Source of the DNA: Shinella yambaruensis
GTDB taxonomy: Bacteria > Pseudomonadota > Alphaproteobacteria > Rhizobiales > Rhizobiaceae
Direction: 5' to 3'
DNA length: 64,000 bases
Assembly (NCBI RefSeq): GCF_022899355.1
Contig: NZ_JALJCK010000002.1
Location: forward strand, 310,001-374,000
This document shows, piece by piece, positions 9,056 to 15,545 of this stretch; the stretch's first letter is position 1, and every line of letters starts with the position of its first letter. The notes beneath the pieces were generated by a model. The model saw only the letters and a program-made list of their open reading frames with translations, was not told where the DNA came from and made no database searches. The translations under genes were made by a program, and so were the position numbers.

Positions 9056-9790
9056 ATGATGGGAAATTCAGCGATGTCGGAGCGGGGCATGACGGATGGC
9101 GTTCGGCGATCGGCCGCGGAAATCAGTGTCGAAGGTGCGCCAGGCCCTGACGAACAGGCCCGTGTTTCGAAAACCGGCCGGCCGTCGCGGCAGAAATCCG
9201 AAGAGCTGACGGCCAGGATCCTCGATGTCGCGACCGGCATGTTCGCGGCGCAGGGCTATGCGGGCACCTCGATGGAGAAGATCGCGGCCGCTTGCGGTGC
9301 CGGCAAGGACACGGTCTACAGGCGTTTCCCATCGAAGGAAGTGCTGTTCCGCGGTGTTATAGAGCGCATCCGCGCAAGCGCATTGCGCAGCCTCGAAATG
9401 ACCGTTCCACCCGCGGGCGCGCCGCTGGAGCGGCTCAAGGTGGCCGGCCACTGGTTCCTGACCGCCCATCTCGAGCCGCAGCAAATCGCCATGAAGCGCA
9501 TCACCCTGAGCGAAGCCGCGATGTTCAGGCAGAGCCTTGCCGACGGGGCGAGCAGCGATCCGACCGTCCGCTGTCTGATCGAGCTGATCGAGGCCGCGCA
9601 GGCAAGCGGTGACCTTGCGAAAGGAGAGGCGGCCTTCATCGCCGATCAACTCATCTATTCGCTGACGGTGAAGCCGATCACCTATGCCATGCTCGGAAGC
9701 ACCGCCTTCGCCTCCACCGAAGCGCGCGATGCCTATTTCGAGCAGGCTTGGGAGCTGTTCATGCGAGGCGCCGGAAAGAGGGCAAGCTGA
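9056..9790 (+). CDS. TetR/AcrR family transcriptional regulator
   Basis: Regulator of 244 residues. About 45 charged residues precede a classic TetR helix-turn-helix: ILDVATGMFAAQGYAGTSME, then KIAAACGAGKDTVYRRFPSK. The C-terminal ligand domain resembles the TetR_C AefR-like type (GHWFLTAHLEPQQIAMKRI). The AAGGAAAGG ribosome-binding site at 9035-9043 supports the ATG at 9056. It is transcribed away from the siderophore receptor and may control it or itself; the ligand is unknown. Confidence 0.88.
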   Translation: MMGNSAMSERGMTDGVRRSAAEISVEGAPGPDEQARVSKTGRPSRQKSEELTARILDVATGMFAAQGYAGTSMEKIAAACGAGKDTVYRRFPSKEVLFRGVIERIRASALRSLEMTVPPAGAPLERLKVAGHWFLTAHLEPQQIAMKRITLSEAAMFRQSLADGASSDPTVRCLIELIEAAQASGDLAKGEAAFIADQLIYSLTVKPITYAMLGSTAFASTEARDAYFEQAWELFMRGAGKRAS

Positions 9791-9856
9791 CGCGGCCCGG
9801 CATGACGCTACGCCGCAGATTCGAATCCAGCCGGTGTCTCGATGGAGATCGGCAGC

Positions 9857-11461
9857 CTAGCGCAGCATGCTCACATCATTGAACCTCAGGCCAAATCGCG
9901 CGAGATATTTCGACAGGCGGTCGGCGTCGTTGCTGCTTTTCTTTTCCAGGCGCGAGCTTGCGAACAGCGCCCGGCCCGCCGCGCTGGCGCTGGCATGTTT
10001 GCGGCAAGTCTGCAGCACGGCGGCGAGCTGCACGGCGTCGAACCGGTCCAGCTGCGCTGCAGCATCCTCGCCCAGATGCTCGACAAGGATGTCGTCGGAC
10101 GCCGTCTGCCGTGAAGCGCCGTGCCAGGCCGTGTTCAGCCGCCGGATCTCGTCGTAGACGACCTCGATGGTGATGCGGCCGAGCGGGGCGAGCGTGGCCA
10201 TGCGGGTGACGGATGCGGAAAGGTCGCGGAAATTGGCGCTCCAAGCGGCGTCAGGGCCGGTGGCGAAGGCGAGATAGCGTTCGCGCGCCTCCTTGTTGAA
10301 GGTCACGTTCTGGCCCTCGCGCTCCAGGAAGCGGCGCAGCTCGAAATCGAGGTTGGGTTCGATGTCCTCCGCGCGTTCGCGAAGTGCCGGCAGCCGGAAC
10401 GTCCAGAGGTTCAGGCGGGCGAAGAGGTCCTCGCGGAACCTTCCGAGGCGCACGGCCTCGGCGAGGTCGCGGTTGGTGCCGGCGAGAAGCTGGAAATCGG
10501 CGGAGGCCTCGGTGTCGGCGCCCACCGGGAGGAAGCGTTTCTCCTCGATGGCGCGCAGGCACATGGCCTGTTCATCGAGGCCGAGCTCGCCGATCTCGTC
10601 CAGGAAGAGCACGCCCTTGTCCGCAGAGCGCAGGAGGCCCGCGCGCTCGCCGGCCGCCCCCGTGAAGGCGCCCTTGACATGGCCGAACAGCGCCGACATC
10701 GCCTGGTCTCCCCGCAATGTCGCGCAGTTGACCTCGACGAAGGGACCGCTGACCTTCCGCTGCGCATTCTTGAGTTCGTAGATGCGCCTGGCGAGCTGGG
10801 ATTTGCCGGCGCCGGTCGGCCCCGTCAGGAGGACCGGCGCCGCCGAGCGTATCACCACGCGCTCGATCTCGTCGATCATCCGGTTGAAGGCGGTGTTGCG
10901 CGTGGAGATCCCCGATTTCAGGAAGGAGGCGGCCTCTTCGCGTTCGGAGGCGAAGCGCTTGGCGATCTCGTCGTAGCGGGAGAGGTCGAGGTCGATGATC
11001 CGGTGCGTGCCGGCGAAGTCCGCGCCCGGATCGCGATCGCGCGGCGGCGAGAGCTGCAGCAGCCGGCCGGGGATGATGCGGGCCTCGGTCAGCAGGAACC
11101 AGCAGATCTGCGCGACATGCGTTCCGGTGGTGATGTTGACGAGATAATCCTCGGTATCGGGGTCGAACGGGTAGCCGCGCGCAAAGTCCCGGAGGTTCGT
11201 GTAAACCTCCGAAAAATCCCACGGGTCACGGAAATTGATGACATTGCTGCGTACCTCCGTGGCCGGTGACACGGTCTCGATGTCGGCGATGATCCGCGTG
11301 GCGAGGGCGCTCGCGTGGTTGTCATGGATGAGTTCCAGCCGGTCGATAAACAGGCCGGCTTGCTGGCAGAGCCCGACATTGGGCCGCCAGCGGCTCCAGC
11401 GATTGTCCCTCCCCATGTCGAGGGTGGTTCCCAGGATGCTGATGGCGACACGCCGCTTCAT
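9857..11461 (-). CDS. rtcR: RtcR: CARF-domain sigma-54-dependent activator of the RNA-repair operon
   Basis: Protein of 534 residues with an N-terminal CARF-like sensor domain (about 1-180, starting KRRVAISILGTTLD with NITTGTHVAQICWFLL). An AAA+ sigma-54 activator domain (about 190-430) and a C-terminal DNA-binding region follow. In the AAA+ part are Walker A GPTGAGKS, the sigma-54 contact loop GAFTGA and Walker B VLFLDEIGEL. RtcR activates rtcBA in enterobacteria, and its CARF domain is reported to sense RNA ends/tRNA fragments. Here it is divergent from rsr, whose promoter region carries a -24/-12 element, so the whole rsr-Y-rtcB-prfH set is its likely target. Confidence 0.95.
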   Translation of the reverse strand: MKRRVAISILGTTLDMGRDNRWSRWRPNVGLCQQAGLFIDRLELIHDNHASALATRIIADIETVSPATEVRSNVINFRDPWDFSEVYTNLRDFARGYPFDPDTEDYLVNITTGTHVAQICWFLLTEARIIPGRLLQLSPPRDRDPGADFAGTHRIIDLDLSRYDEIAKRFASEREEAASFLKSGISTRNTAFNRMIDEIERVVIRSAAPVLLTGPTGAGKSQLARRIYELKNAQRKVSGPFVEVNCATLRGDQAMSALFGHVKGAFTGAAGERAGLLRSADKGVLFLDEIGELGLDEQAMCLRAIEEKRFLPVGADTEASADFQLLAGTNRDLAEAVRLGRFREDLFARLNLWTFRLPALRERAEDIEPNLDFELRRFLEREGQNVTFNKEARERYLAFATGPDAAWSANFRDLSASVTRMATLAPLGRITIEVVYDEIRRLNTAWHGASRQTASDDILVEHLGEDAAAQLDRFDAVQLAAVLQTCRKHASASAAGRALFASSRLEKKSSNDADRLSKYLARFGLRFNDVSMLR

Positions 11462-11464
11462 GTC

Positions 11465-11505
11465 TTATCCAATTTTATAAGGATGGATATTTTTAGATAG
11501 GATAA
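11465..11505. promoter_or_regulatory. Cluster of TTATCC/GGATA half-sites next to the rtcR start, possible activator site
   Basis: Just upstream of rtcR lies TTATCC (11465-11470), GGATA (11485-11489) and GGATAA (11500-11505). The outer pair forms an inverted repeat with about 29 nt between the arms. It lies about 120-155 nt upstream of the sigma-54 promoter for rsr, a usual distance for an enhancer-type activator site. Assignment to RtcR is inference. Confidence 0.35.
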
Positions 11506-11620
11506 TGGGAGCGTCGAAATTTGGCAATTTAGGCCGGCCTCTGAACGGGTATAATTTTTAAGTATTGATTACAGCTGGTTAGAAGAAAATTTCTGCTTCT
11601 GAGAGACTATTTCGTCAAAC

Positions 11621-11636
11621 TGGCACGCCGCTTGAA
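11621..11636 (+). promoter_or_regulatory. Sigma-54-type -24/-12 promoter for rsr and the RNA-repair genes
   Basis: TGGCACGCCGCTTGAA matches the sigma-54 consensus TGGCACG-N4-TTGCW except that the -12 GC is GA. The -24 GG and the spacing are as expected. It lies 39 nt before the rsr ATG and opposite an RtcR gene, which is the known arrangement of RtcR-controlled RNA-repair operons. Confidence 0.75.
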
Positions 11637-11674
11637 ACGTATCTGGCACGAACCAAACAACAAGAGGTGCCGTC

Positions 11675-13231
11675 ATGGTCAACAAGGCGATCTTCAAAAC
11701 CTATCTCGGAAAGCTGCTTGCGGGCACGGACACGAAAAACCACGAAGCCGCGCCGGCCTACAGGCTGACGCCGCGCGAGGCGCTGGCGCAGTATGCCGTG
11801 ACCGGCACGTTCAACGGTACGTTCTACGCCGACGGTGCCGAGCAGCTGGAGGCGGTGAAGGCGCTGGCCCTCGAGGTCGAGCCGGAATTCCTTGCCAAGG
11901 TGGCCATCCACGCGGCCGGGAAGGGGCACATGAAGGACATGCCGGTCACCCTGCTGGCCATGCTGTCCAGCCTTGAGAGCGATGCTTTCGCCCGCGCCTT
12001 TCCGCGCGTCGTCAAGAGCGGCAAGATGCTGCGCGGCTTCGTCCAGGTGATGCGCTCCGGCGCGACGGGGCGCAAGTCGCTCGGCACGCGGCCGAAGAAG
12101 GCCGTGCAGGCATGGCTGGAACGGGCAAGCACCGAGCAGATCCTGCGCGCCATGGTCGGCAACGACCCGTCGCTGGCCGACGTCATCCGCATGGTGCATC
12201 CTAAGCCGGTGTCGGAGGAACGCAGGGCGCTCTATGCCTGGGCGATCGGCAAGCCGCACGACGTTGCGGCGCTGCCGGACCTCGTCAAGGCGCTGGAAGC
12301 CTTCCGGCGTGACCAGACGCGGTCGGTGCCGGACGTGCCGTTCCAGATGCTGACCTCGCTGCCGCTGACGCGCGAGCACTGGGTCGAGATCGCCCGTAAG
12401 GGCGGCTGGCAGATGGTGCGGCAGAACCTCAACACCTTCGCGCGCAACGGCGTGTTCGAGGTCGAGGGTTTTGCCGAGGCGCTGGCTGCGCGGCTGGCCG
12501 ATCCGGACGAGGTCCGCAAGGCCAGGGTCTTCCCCTATCAGCTGATGATGGCGTGGAAGATGGTCGACGGCCAGGTTCCGGATGTCGTGCGCGATGCCTT
12601 GCAGGACGCGATGGATATCGCGATCGCCAACGTGCCGTCGTTCGGTGGCAATGTGGTGCTGTGCCCCGACGTTTCCGGATCCATGGCTTCGCCGGTGACC
12701 GGATACCGCAAGGGGGCGACGTCGGCGGTCCGCTGCATCGATGTCGCCGGCCTGATGACGGCGGCCTTCCTGCAGCGCAACCCGAAGGCACGGGTGCTGC
12801 CGTTCGAGACCGGCGTGGTGAGCGTCGCGCTCAACCGGCGGGATTCGGTGATGACCAATGCCGGCAAGCTGGCGGCCATCGGCGGCGGGGGAACGAACTG
12901 CTCCGCACCGCTGCGCAAGCTCGCGGACGAGAAGGCCAGGGTCGATCTCGTCGTGTTCATCTCGGACAACGAATCCTGGGTGGATGCGCGCAAGGCCGGT
13001 CAGCCGACGGGCGTGATGACGGAATGGGCACGGATCAAGCGGGTCAACCCGGCTGCAAAGCTGGTCTGCCTCGATCTCCAGCCCCACGCCACCACGCAGG
13101 CGCCGACCCGGAACGACGTGCTCAACATCGGCGGCTTCTCGGATGCCGTCTATGGGGTCATCACCGCTTTCGCCGCCGACAGCAAGGGCGCCGACGGCTG
13201 GGTGAGGGCAATCGAGGCGATCGAGCTCTGA
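11675..13231 (+). CDS. rsr: TROVE-domain Ro60/Rsr ortholog, Y-RNA-binding protein
   Basis: Protein of 518 residues, the length expected for bacterial Ro proteins. A HEAT-like TROVE ring (about 1-330) opens NKAIFKTYLGKLLAGTDTKNHEAAPAYRL. A von Willebrand A domain (about 345-518) follows, whose MIDAS motif is DVSGSM with later GGGGTNCSAPL and SDNESW. Ro proteins bind Y RNAs and misfolded or damaged RNA and guide exonucleases such as PNPase. The AGAGGTG ribosome-binding site lies about 10 nt before the ATG. Directly downstream are four Y-RNA-like elements and two rtcB genes, so Y RNA partner and RNA ligases are encoded with it. Confidence 0.95.
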   Translation: MVNKAIFKTYLGKLLAGTDTKNHEAAPAYRLTPREALAQYAVTGTFNGTFYADGAEQLEAVKALALEVEPEFLAKVAIHAAGKGHMKDMPVTLLAMLSSLESDAFARAFPRVVKSGKMLRGFVQVMRSGATGRKSLGTRPKKAVQAWLERASTEQILRAMVGNDPSLADVIRMVHPKPVSEERRALYAWAIGKPHDVAALPDLVKALEAFRRDQTRSVPDVPFQMLTSLPLTREHWVEIARKGGWQMVRQNLNTFARNGVFEVEGFAEALAARLADPDEVRKARVFPYQLMMAWKMVDGQVPDVVRDALQDAMDIAIANVPSFGGNVVLCPDVSGSMASPVTGYRKGATSAVRCIDVAGLMTAAFLQRNPKARVLPFETGVVSVALNRRDSVMTNAGKLAAIGGGGTNCSAPLRKLADEKARVDLVVFISDNESWVDARKAGQPTGVMTEWARIKRVNPAAKLVCLDLQPHATTQAPTRNDVLNIGGFSDAVYGVITAFAADSKGADGWVRAIEAIEL

Positions 13232-13244
13232 CATGAAGCAATAC

Positions 13245-13272
13245 CCCCGTGCCGCCCGTGAACGGCACGGGG
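13245..13272 (+). other. 10-bp hairpin after rsr, in front of Y RNA element 1
   Basis: CCCCGTGCCG (13245-13254) pairs perfectly with CGGCACGGGG (13263-13272) around an 8-nt loop. There is no U-tract, so it is more likely a processing or stabilising element than a terminator. Element 1 begins one base later. A similar hairpin with an 8-nt loop precedes element 2. Confidence 0.7.
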
Positions 13273-13273
13273 A

Positions 13274-13407
13274 CCGTGACGAATGCCGGATGAAACTACA
13301 GGCTGTTAACCTCCAGGTCGCGGGTTCGAATCCCGCCGGGTCCCCCAACCATGGACCCGTAGCTCAGCGGATAGAGCGGGTCGTTTCACCACACCTCGTC
13401 GTCACGG
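13274..13407 (+). ncRNA. Y RNA element 1 (YrlA-like) with permuted tRNA body
   Basis: A 134-nt element closed by CCGTGACGA (13274-13282) with TCGTCACGG (13399-13407), or by CCGTG/CACGG plus ACGA/TCGT (13396-13399) around a 3-nt bulge as in the other copies. The 5' strand holds GACGAATG and then CTACAG (13296-13301). These agree with the Ro-binding element I recall for bacterial Y RNAs. Inside is a tRNA-like body: T-arm GCGGG-TTCGAAT-CCCGC (13320-13336), a 7-bp acceptor-like stem CGGGTCC (13337-13343)/GGACCCG (13353-13359) with loop CCCAACCAT, TA, then D-arm GCTC-AGCGGATA-GAGC (13362-13377). It lies 43 nt after rsr, fitting a Ro ligand. Confidence 0.85.
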
Positions 13408-13415
13408 ACGAACGA

Positions 13416-13441
13416 CATGGGCAAGAAGGCTATTGCCCATG
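13416..13441 (+). other. 9-bp hairpin between Y RNA elements 1 and 2
   Basis: CATGGGCAA (13416-13424) pairs perfectly with TTGCCCATG (13433-13441) around an 8-nt loop. It is the counterpart of the hairpin before element 1 and may separate the RNAs during processing. Confidence 0.65.
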
Positions 13442-13446
13442 GAAGA

Positions 13447-13581
13447 CTTGCAGCGACGAATGCCGGACGGAACTACAGCCACCACCGTTGGATGGTCTGG
13501 CAGGTTCGACTCCTCCTGGGCATACGCTCTCTGGCACGAGCGGGGCCATCCGGTTTCGTTCATCCTCGTCGCCGCTGCAAG
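13447..13581 (+). ncRNA. Y RNA element 2
   Basis: A 135-nt element closed by CTTGCAGCG (13447-13455)/CGCTGCAAG (13573-13581) plus ACGA (13456-13459)/TCGT (13566-13569), with a 3-nt bulge CGC on the 3' strand. It repeats the 5' core GACGAATGCCGGA...CTACAG (13455-13478). An anticodon-stem-like helix pairs GGATGGTC (13490-13497) with GGCCATCC (13544-13551). Between these arms lie a weakened T-arm, GCAGG-TTCGACT-CCTCC with one mismatch (13500-13516), and a D-arm, GCTC-TCTGGCAC-GAGC (13526-13541). The acceptor stem is missing; the two arms are joined by a 9-nt linker. Confidence 0.82.
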
Positions 13582-13598
13582 GGCTTGCATAGGGAATG

Positions 13599-13736
13599 CC
13601 CGGCGAATGCCGGTGGGACTACAGGTAAGAGCGGCTCGCCGGATATCCGGCGTGCAGGTCGGATGTTCGATCCATCCCGCATGTTCGTCAGGATGTGCGT
13701 AGCTCAGAAACCGTCCCGCCAAGGTTCGTCGCCGGG
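13599..13736 (+). ncRNA. Y RNA element 3
   Basis: A 138-nt element closed by CCCGGCGA (13599-13606)/TCGCCGGG (13729-13736), or by CCCG/CGGG plus GCGAA/TTCGT with a CGC bulge as in its siblings. The 5' core is GGCGAATGCCGG...ACTACAG. A perfect 16-nt palindrome at 13637-13652 forms an inner hairpin. The T-arm GGATG-TTCGATC-CATCC (13661-13677) is intact. A permuted acceptor stem CGCATGT (13678-13684)/ATGTGCG (13693-13699, two G-U pairs) is followed by TA and GCTCAG of a D-arm whose 3' strand is lost. Confidence 0.8.
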
Positions 13737-13747
13737 ATGGCAAGAGG

Positions 13748-13844
13748 CCCCGGGCGAATGCTGCGGAGGACTACATGGGCCGCATCGCGCCATGCAAATG
13801 GAATGCGTGCGGAAACGTCTTCCGCCTGAATTTGTCGCCCGGGG
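13748..13844 (+). ncRNA. Y RNA element 4, without tRNA-like module
   Basis: A 97-nt element closed by a perfect 10-bp stem, CCCCGGGCGA (13748-13757)/TCGCCCGGGG (13835-13844), or by CCCCGG/CCGGGG plus GCGAA/TTTGT around the CGC bulge. The 5' core GGCGAATG (13753-13760) is kept; the second motif is CTACAT instead of CTACAG. No T-loop or D-arm is found. Inside is a hairpin GCGGAA-N5-TTCCGC (13810-13826). It ends 12 nt before the rtcB1 start, just before the AGGA ribosome-binding site. Confidence 0.75.
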
Positions 13845-13856
13845 ACAGGAAACTCG

Positions 13857-15314
13857 ATGGATAGAAGGACTGCAGAAGCAGAAGAAACGATGAAACAGGT
13901 AGTAAGCGGGCAGGATCTGATCGATGCGGGCATGCCCCAGGGCAAGTGGTTCCGCGATGCGCTGGACGCCGCCAACACGGTCTTGAGCGAAGGCGGTTCG
14001 ATGGAGGGCGCGCTGGAAGCGGCACGCGCCTTCCAGCCGGGCCCGACGCTTGCGCTGAGGGCGGACAACGATATCGAGATCTATTCCAACATCCGCGCGG
14101 AAAACGCCTTCGAGCAGGACAATGTGGAGAAGGTCAATGCGACGATGCGGGCGCTGGTGCGCACGCCCGTGGTGCGCTCGGCGGCGATCATGCCCGATGC
14201 CTGCCCGGCAGGCCCGATCGGGACGATCCCGGTCGGCGGTGTCGTCGCATCCGAGGCGATCCACCCCGGCATGCATTCGGCCGATATCTGCTGCTCGATG
14301 GCGATCTCCATCTTCCCCGATGTCGATCCGAAGGCCCTGCTCGATGCTGTTCATGCGGTGACGCATTTCGGTCCGGGCGGGCGCCCGCGCGGTGCGCAGT
14401 TCAAGCCCTCGCAGGCGACGCTGTCCGCCTTCCAGCAGAACCCCTACCTGCGGGACGGCGCGCTCAGCGCCGGTATCGAGCACTTCGCGACGCAGGGCGA
14501 CGGCAACCACTTCGCCTATGTCGGGACGATGAAATCGACGGGTGAAACGGCGCTCGTCACCCATCACGGGTCGCGGGCACCGGGCGCGCGCCTCTACGAC
14601 AAGGGCATGAAGGTCGCCAATCGCTTCCGCGAGCAGCTGTCGCCGCAGACGCATCGGGAAAACGCCTGGATTCCCGCCGATACCGAGGAGGGCGACCTCT
14701 ACTGGTCGGCACTCCAGACGATCCGCCAGTGGACGAAGGAGAACCATTACGTCCTGCACGACATGGCTGCGGCACGGCTCTCGGCCAAGGTGGCCGACCG
14801 TTTCTGGAACGAGCACAACTTCGTCTTCCGCAAGTCCGACGGGCTCTTCTACCACGGCAAGGGGGCGACGCCCGCCTTCGACAAGTGGGCGGAGGATGCG
14901 ACAGACCTGACGATCATTCCGCTCAACATGGCGGAGCCGATCCTGATCGTTCGCGGTTCCAATGCCGCCCATGGCCTCGGATTCTCGCCGCATGGCGCCG
15001 GCCGCAATTTTTCCCGCAGCGCCCATATGCGGCGCCTTGCGGAGGAATACGGCGCCGATGCCCGCGGCCTGAGCCCTAACAACCTGGCGGATGTCCTGAA
15101 AAAGGAGACGGCGGGGCTCGACGTCCGCTTCTTCTCCGGCTTTGCGGATGCTTCGGAGCTGCCGAGCGCCTACAAGTCCGCCGCCAATGTGCGCGCCCAG
15201 ATCGAGCACTATGGCCTCGCCGAGGTGGTCGACGAGGTCGTGCCCTTCGGGAGCATCATGGCCGGGGACTGGCAAAGGGACGCGCCGTGGCGGAAGAGGC
15301 GGGAAAGGCGTTGA
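13857..15314 (+). CDS. rtcB: RtcB family RNA ligase, copy 1
   Basis: RtcB-type 3'-phosphate/2',3'-cyclic-phosphate to 5'-OH RNA ligase of up to 485 residues. Metal and guanylate-site motifs are visible in order: HPGMHSADICCSM (family DxGCGM, with C and S for the two glycines), GDGNHFAYV, THHGSRAPGARLY and SPHGAGRNFSRSA with the guanylated His. AGGA at 13847-13850 supports the ATG at 13857. An ATG at 13890 (MKQVVSGQDLI) matches the usual family N-terminus and is the alternative, giving 474 residues. It follows the Y RNA array and rsr, so it probably seals cleaved RNA, perhaps tRNA, in the RtcR regulon. No rtcA cyclase is present. Confidence 0.92.
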   Translation: MDRRTAEAEETMKQVVSGQDLIDAGMPQGKWFRDALDAANTVLSEGGSMEGALEAARAFQPGPTLALRADNDIEIYSNIRAENAFEQDNVEKVNATMRALVRTPVVRSAAIMPDACPAGPIGTIPVGGVVASEAIHPGMHSADICCSMAISIFPDVDPKALLDAVHAVTHFGPGGRPRGAQFKPSQATLSAFQQNPYLRDGALSAGIEHFATQGDGNHFAYVGTMKSTGETALVTHHGSRAPGARLYDKGMKVANRFREQLSPQTHRENAWIPADTEEGDLYWSALQTIRQWTKENHYVLHDMAAARLSAKVADRFWNEHNFVFRKSDGLFYHGKGATPAFDKWAEDATDLTIIPLNMAEPILIVRGSNAAHGLGFSPHGAGRNFSRSAHMRRLAEEYGADARGLSPNNLADVLKKETAGLDVRFFSGFADASELPSAYKSAANVRAQIEHYGLAEVVDEVVPFGSIMAGDWQRDAPWRKRRERR

Positions 15315-15365
15315 GTGACGACGGGCCGGCCGTCGCCCTTGTGGCGGCGGCCGGCGCGATGACGG

Positions 15366-15393
15366 TTGAAACGGGACAGAATTCGCGTATAAG
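15366..15393 (+). promoter_or_regulatory. Possible sigma-70 promoter in the rtcB1-rtcB2 gap
   Basis: TTGAAA (15366-15371), 16 nt, then TATAAG (15388-15393). It would start transcription about 140 nt before rtcB2 and allow rtcB2-prfH to be expressed without RtcR. Prediction from sequence only. Confidence 0.4.
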
Positions 15394-15428
15394 CGCCGTC
15401 AATGTGTTTCTGGAAAGGGAGCGGATCG

Positions 15429-15470
15429 ATGCAGAACATCTCCTCACGCCCCATCGGGGTTCCGGTCTGA
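15429..15470 (+). CDS. Possible 13-residue leader peptide upstream of rtcB2
   Basis: ATG to TGA encoding MQNISSRPIGVPV, preceded by GGAAAGGGAG at a suitable distance. It is followed by a tight inverted repeat CTCAGCC-T-GGCTGAG (15471-15485). It lies after the candidate promoter and before the rtcB2-prfH pair. A ribosome-sensing leader would make sense for a ribosome-rescue operon, but this is inference from position; it may be chance. Confidence 0.3.
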   Translation: MQNISSRPIGVPV

Positions 15471-15499
15471 CTCAGCCTGGCTGAGGAGGATCGTTCGAC

Positions 15500-15518
15500 C
15501 CGCCGTCTTCGACGGCGG
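15500..15518 (+). other. 8-bp hairpin just upstream of rtcB2
   Basis: CCGCCGTC (15500-15507) and GACGGCGG (15511-15518) form a very stable stem with a tiny UUC loop, 27 nt before the rtcB2 ATG. It is close enough to affect translation initiation or to mark a processing end. No U-tract follows. Confidence 0.5.
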
Positions 15519-15545
15519 ACACGAGCACCTATCCAGAGTTCTATC

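Noticed and set aside
13320-13390. Genuine tRNA gene suggested by T-arm, D-arm and CCA-like sequence
   Set aside because: The halves are in the wrong order (T-arm before D-arm), no anticodon stem-loop is present, and the element is enclosed by a Ro-type helix repeated in three neighbours. It is tRNA-like, not a tRNA.
13245-13441. Hairpins at 13245-13272 and 13416-13441 as Rho-independent terminators
   Set aside because: Stems are strong but no U-tract follows either, and functional elements continue directly after them. Processing or spacing roles fit better.
13233-13893. Short open frames across the rsr-rtcB1 gap
   Set aside because: They overlap the paired RNA elements, have no good ribosome-binding sites, and translate to compositionally odd peptides with no domain. 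The conserved signal is RNA pairing, not coding.
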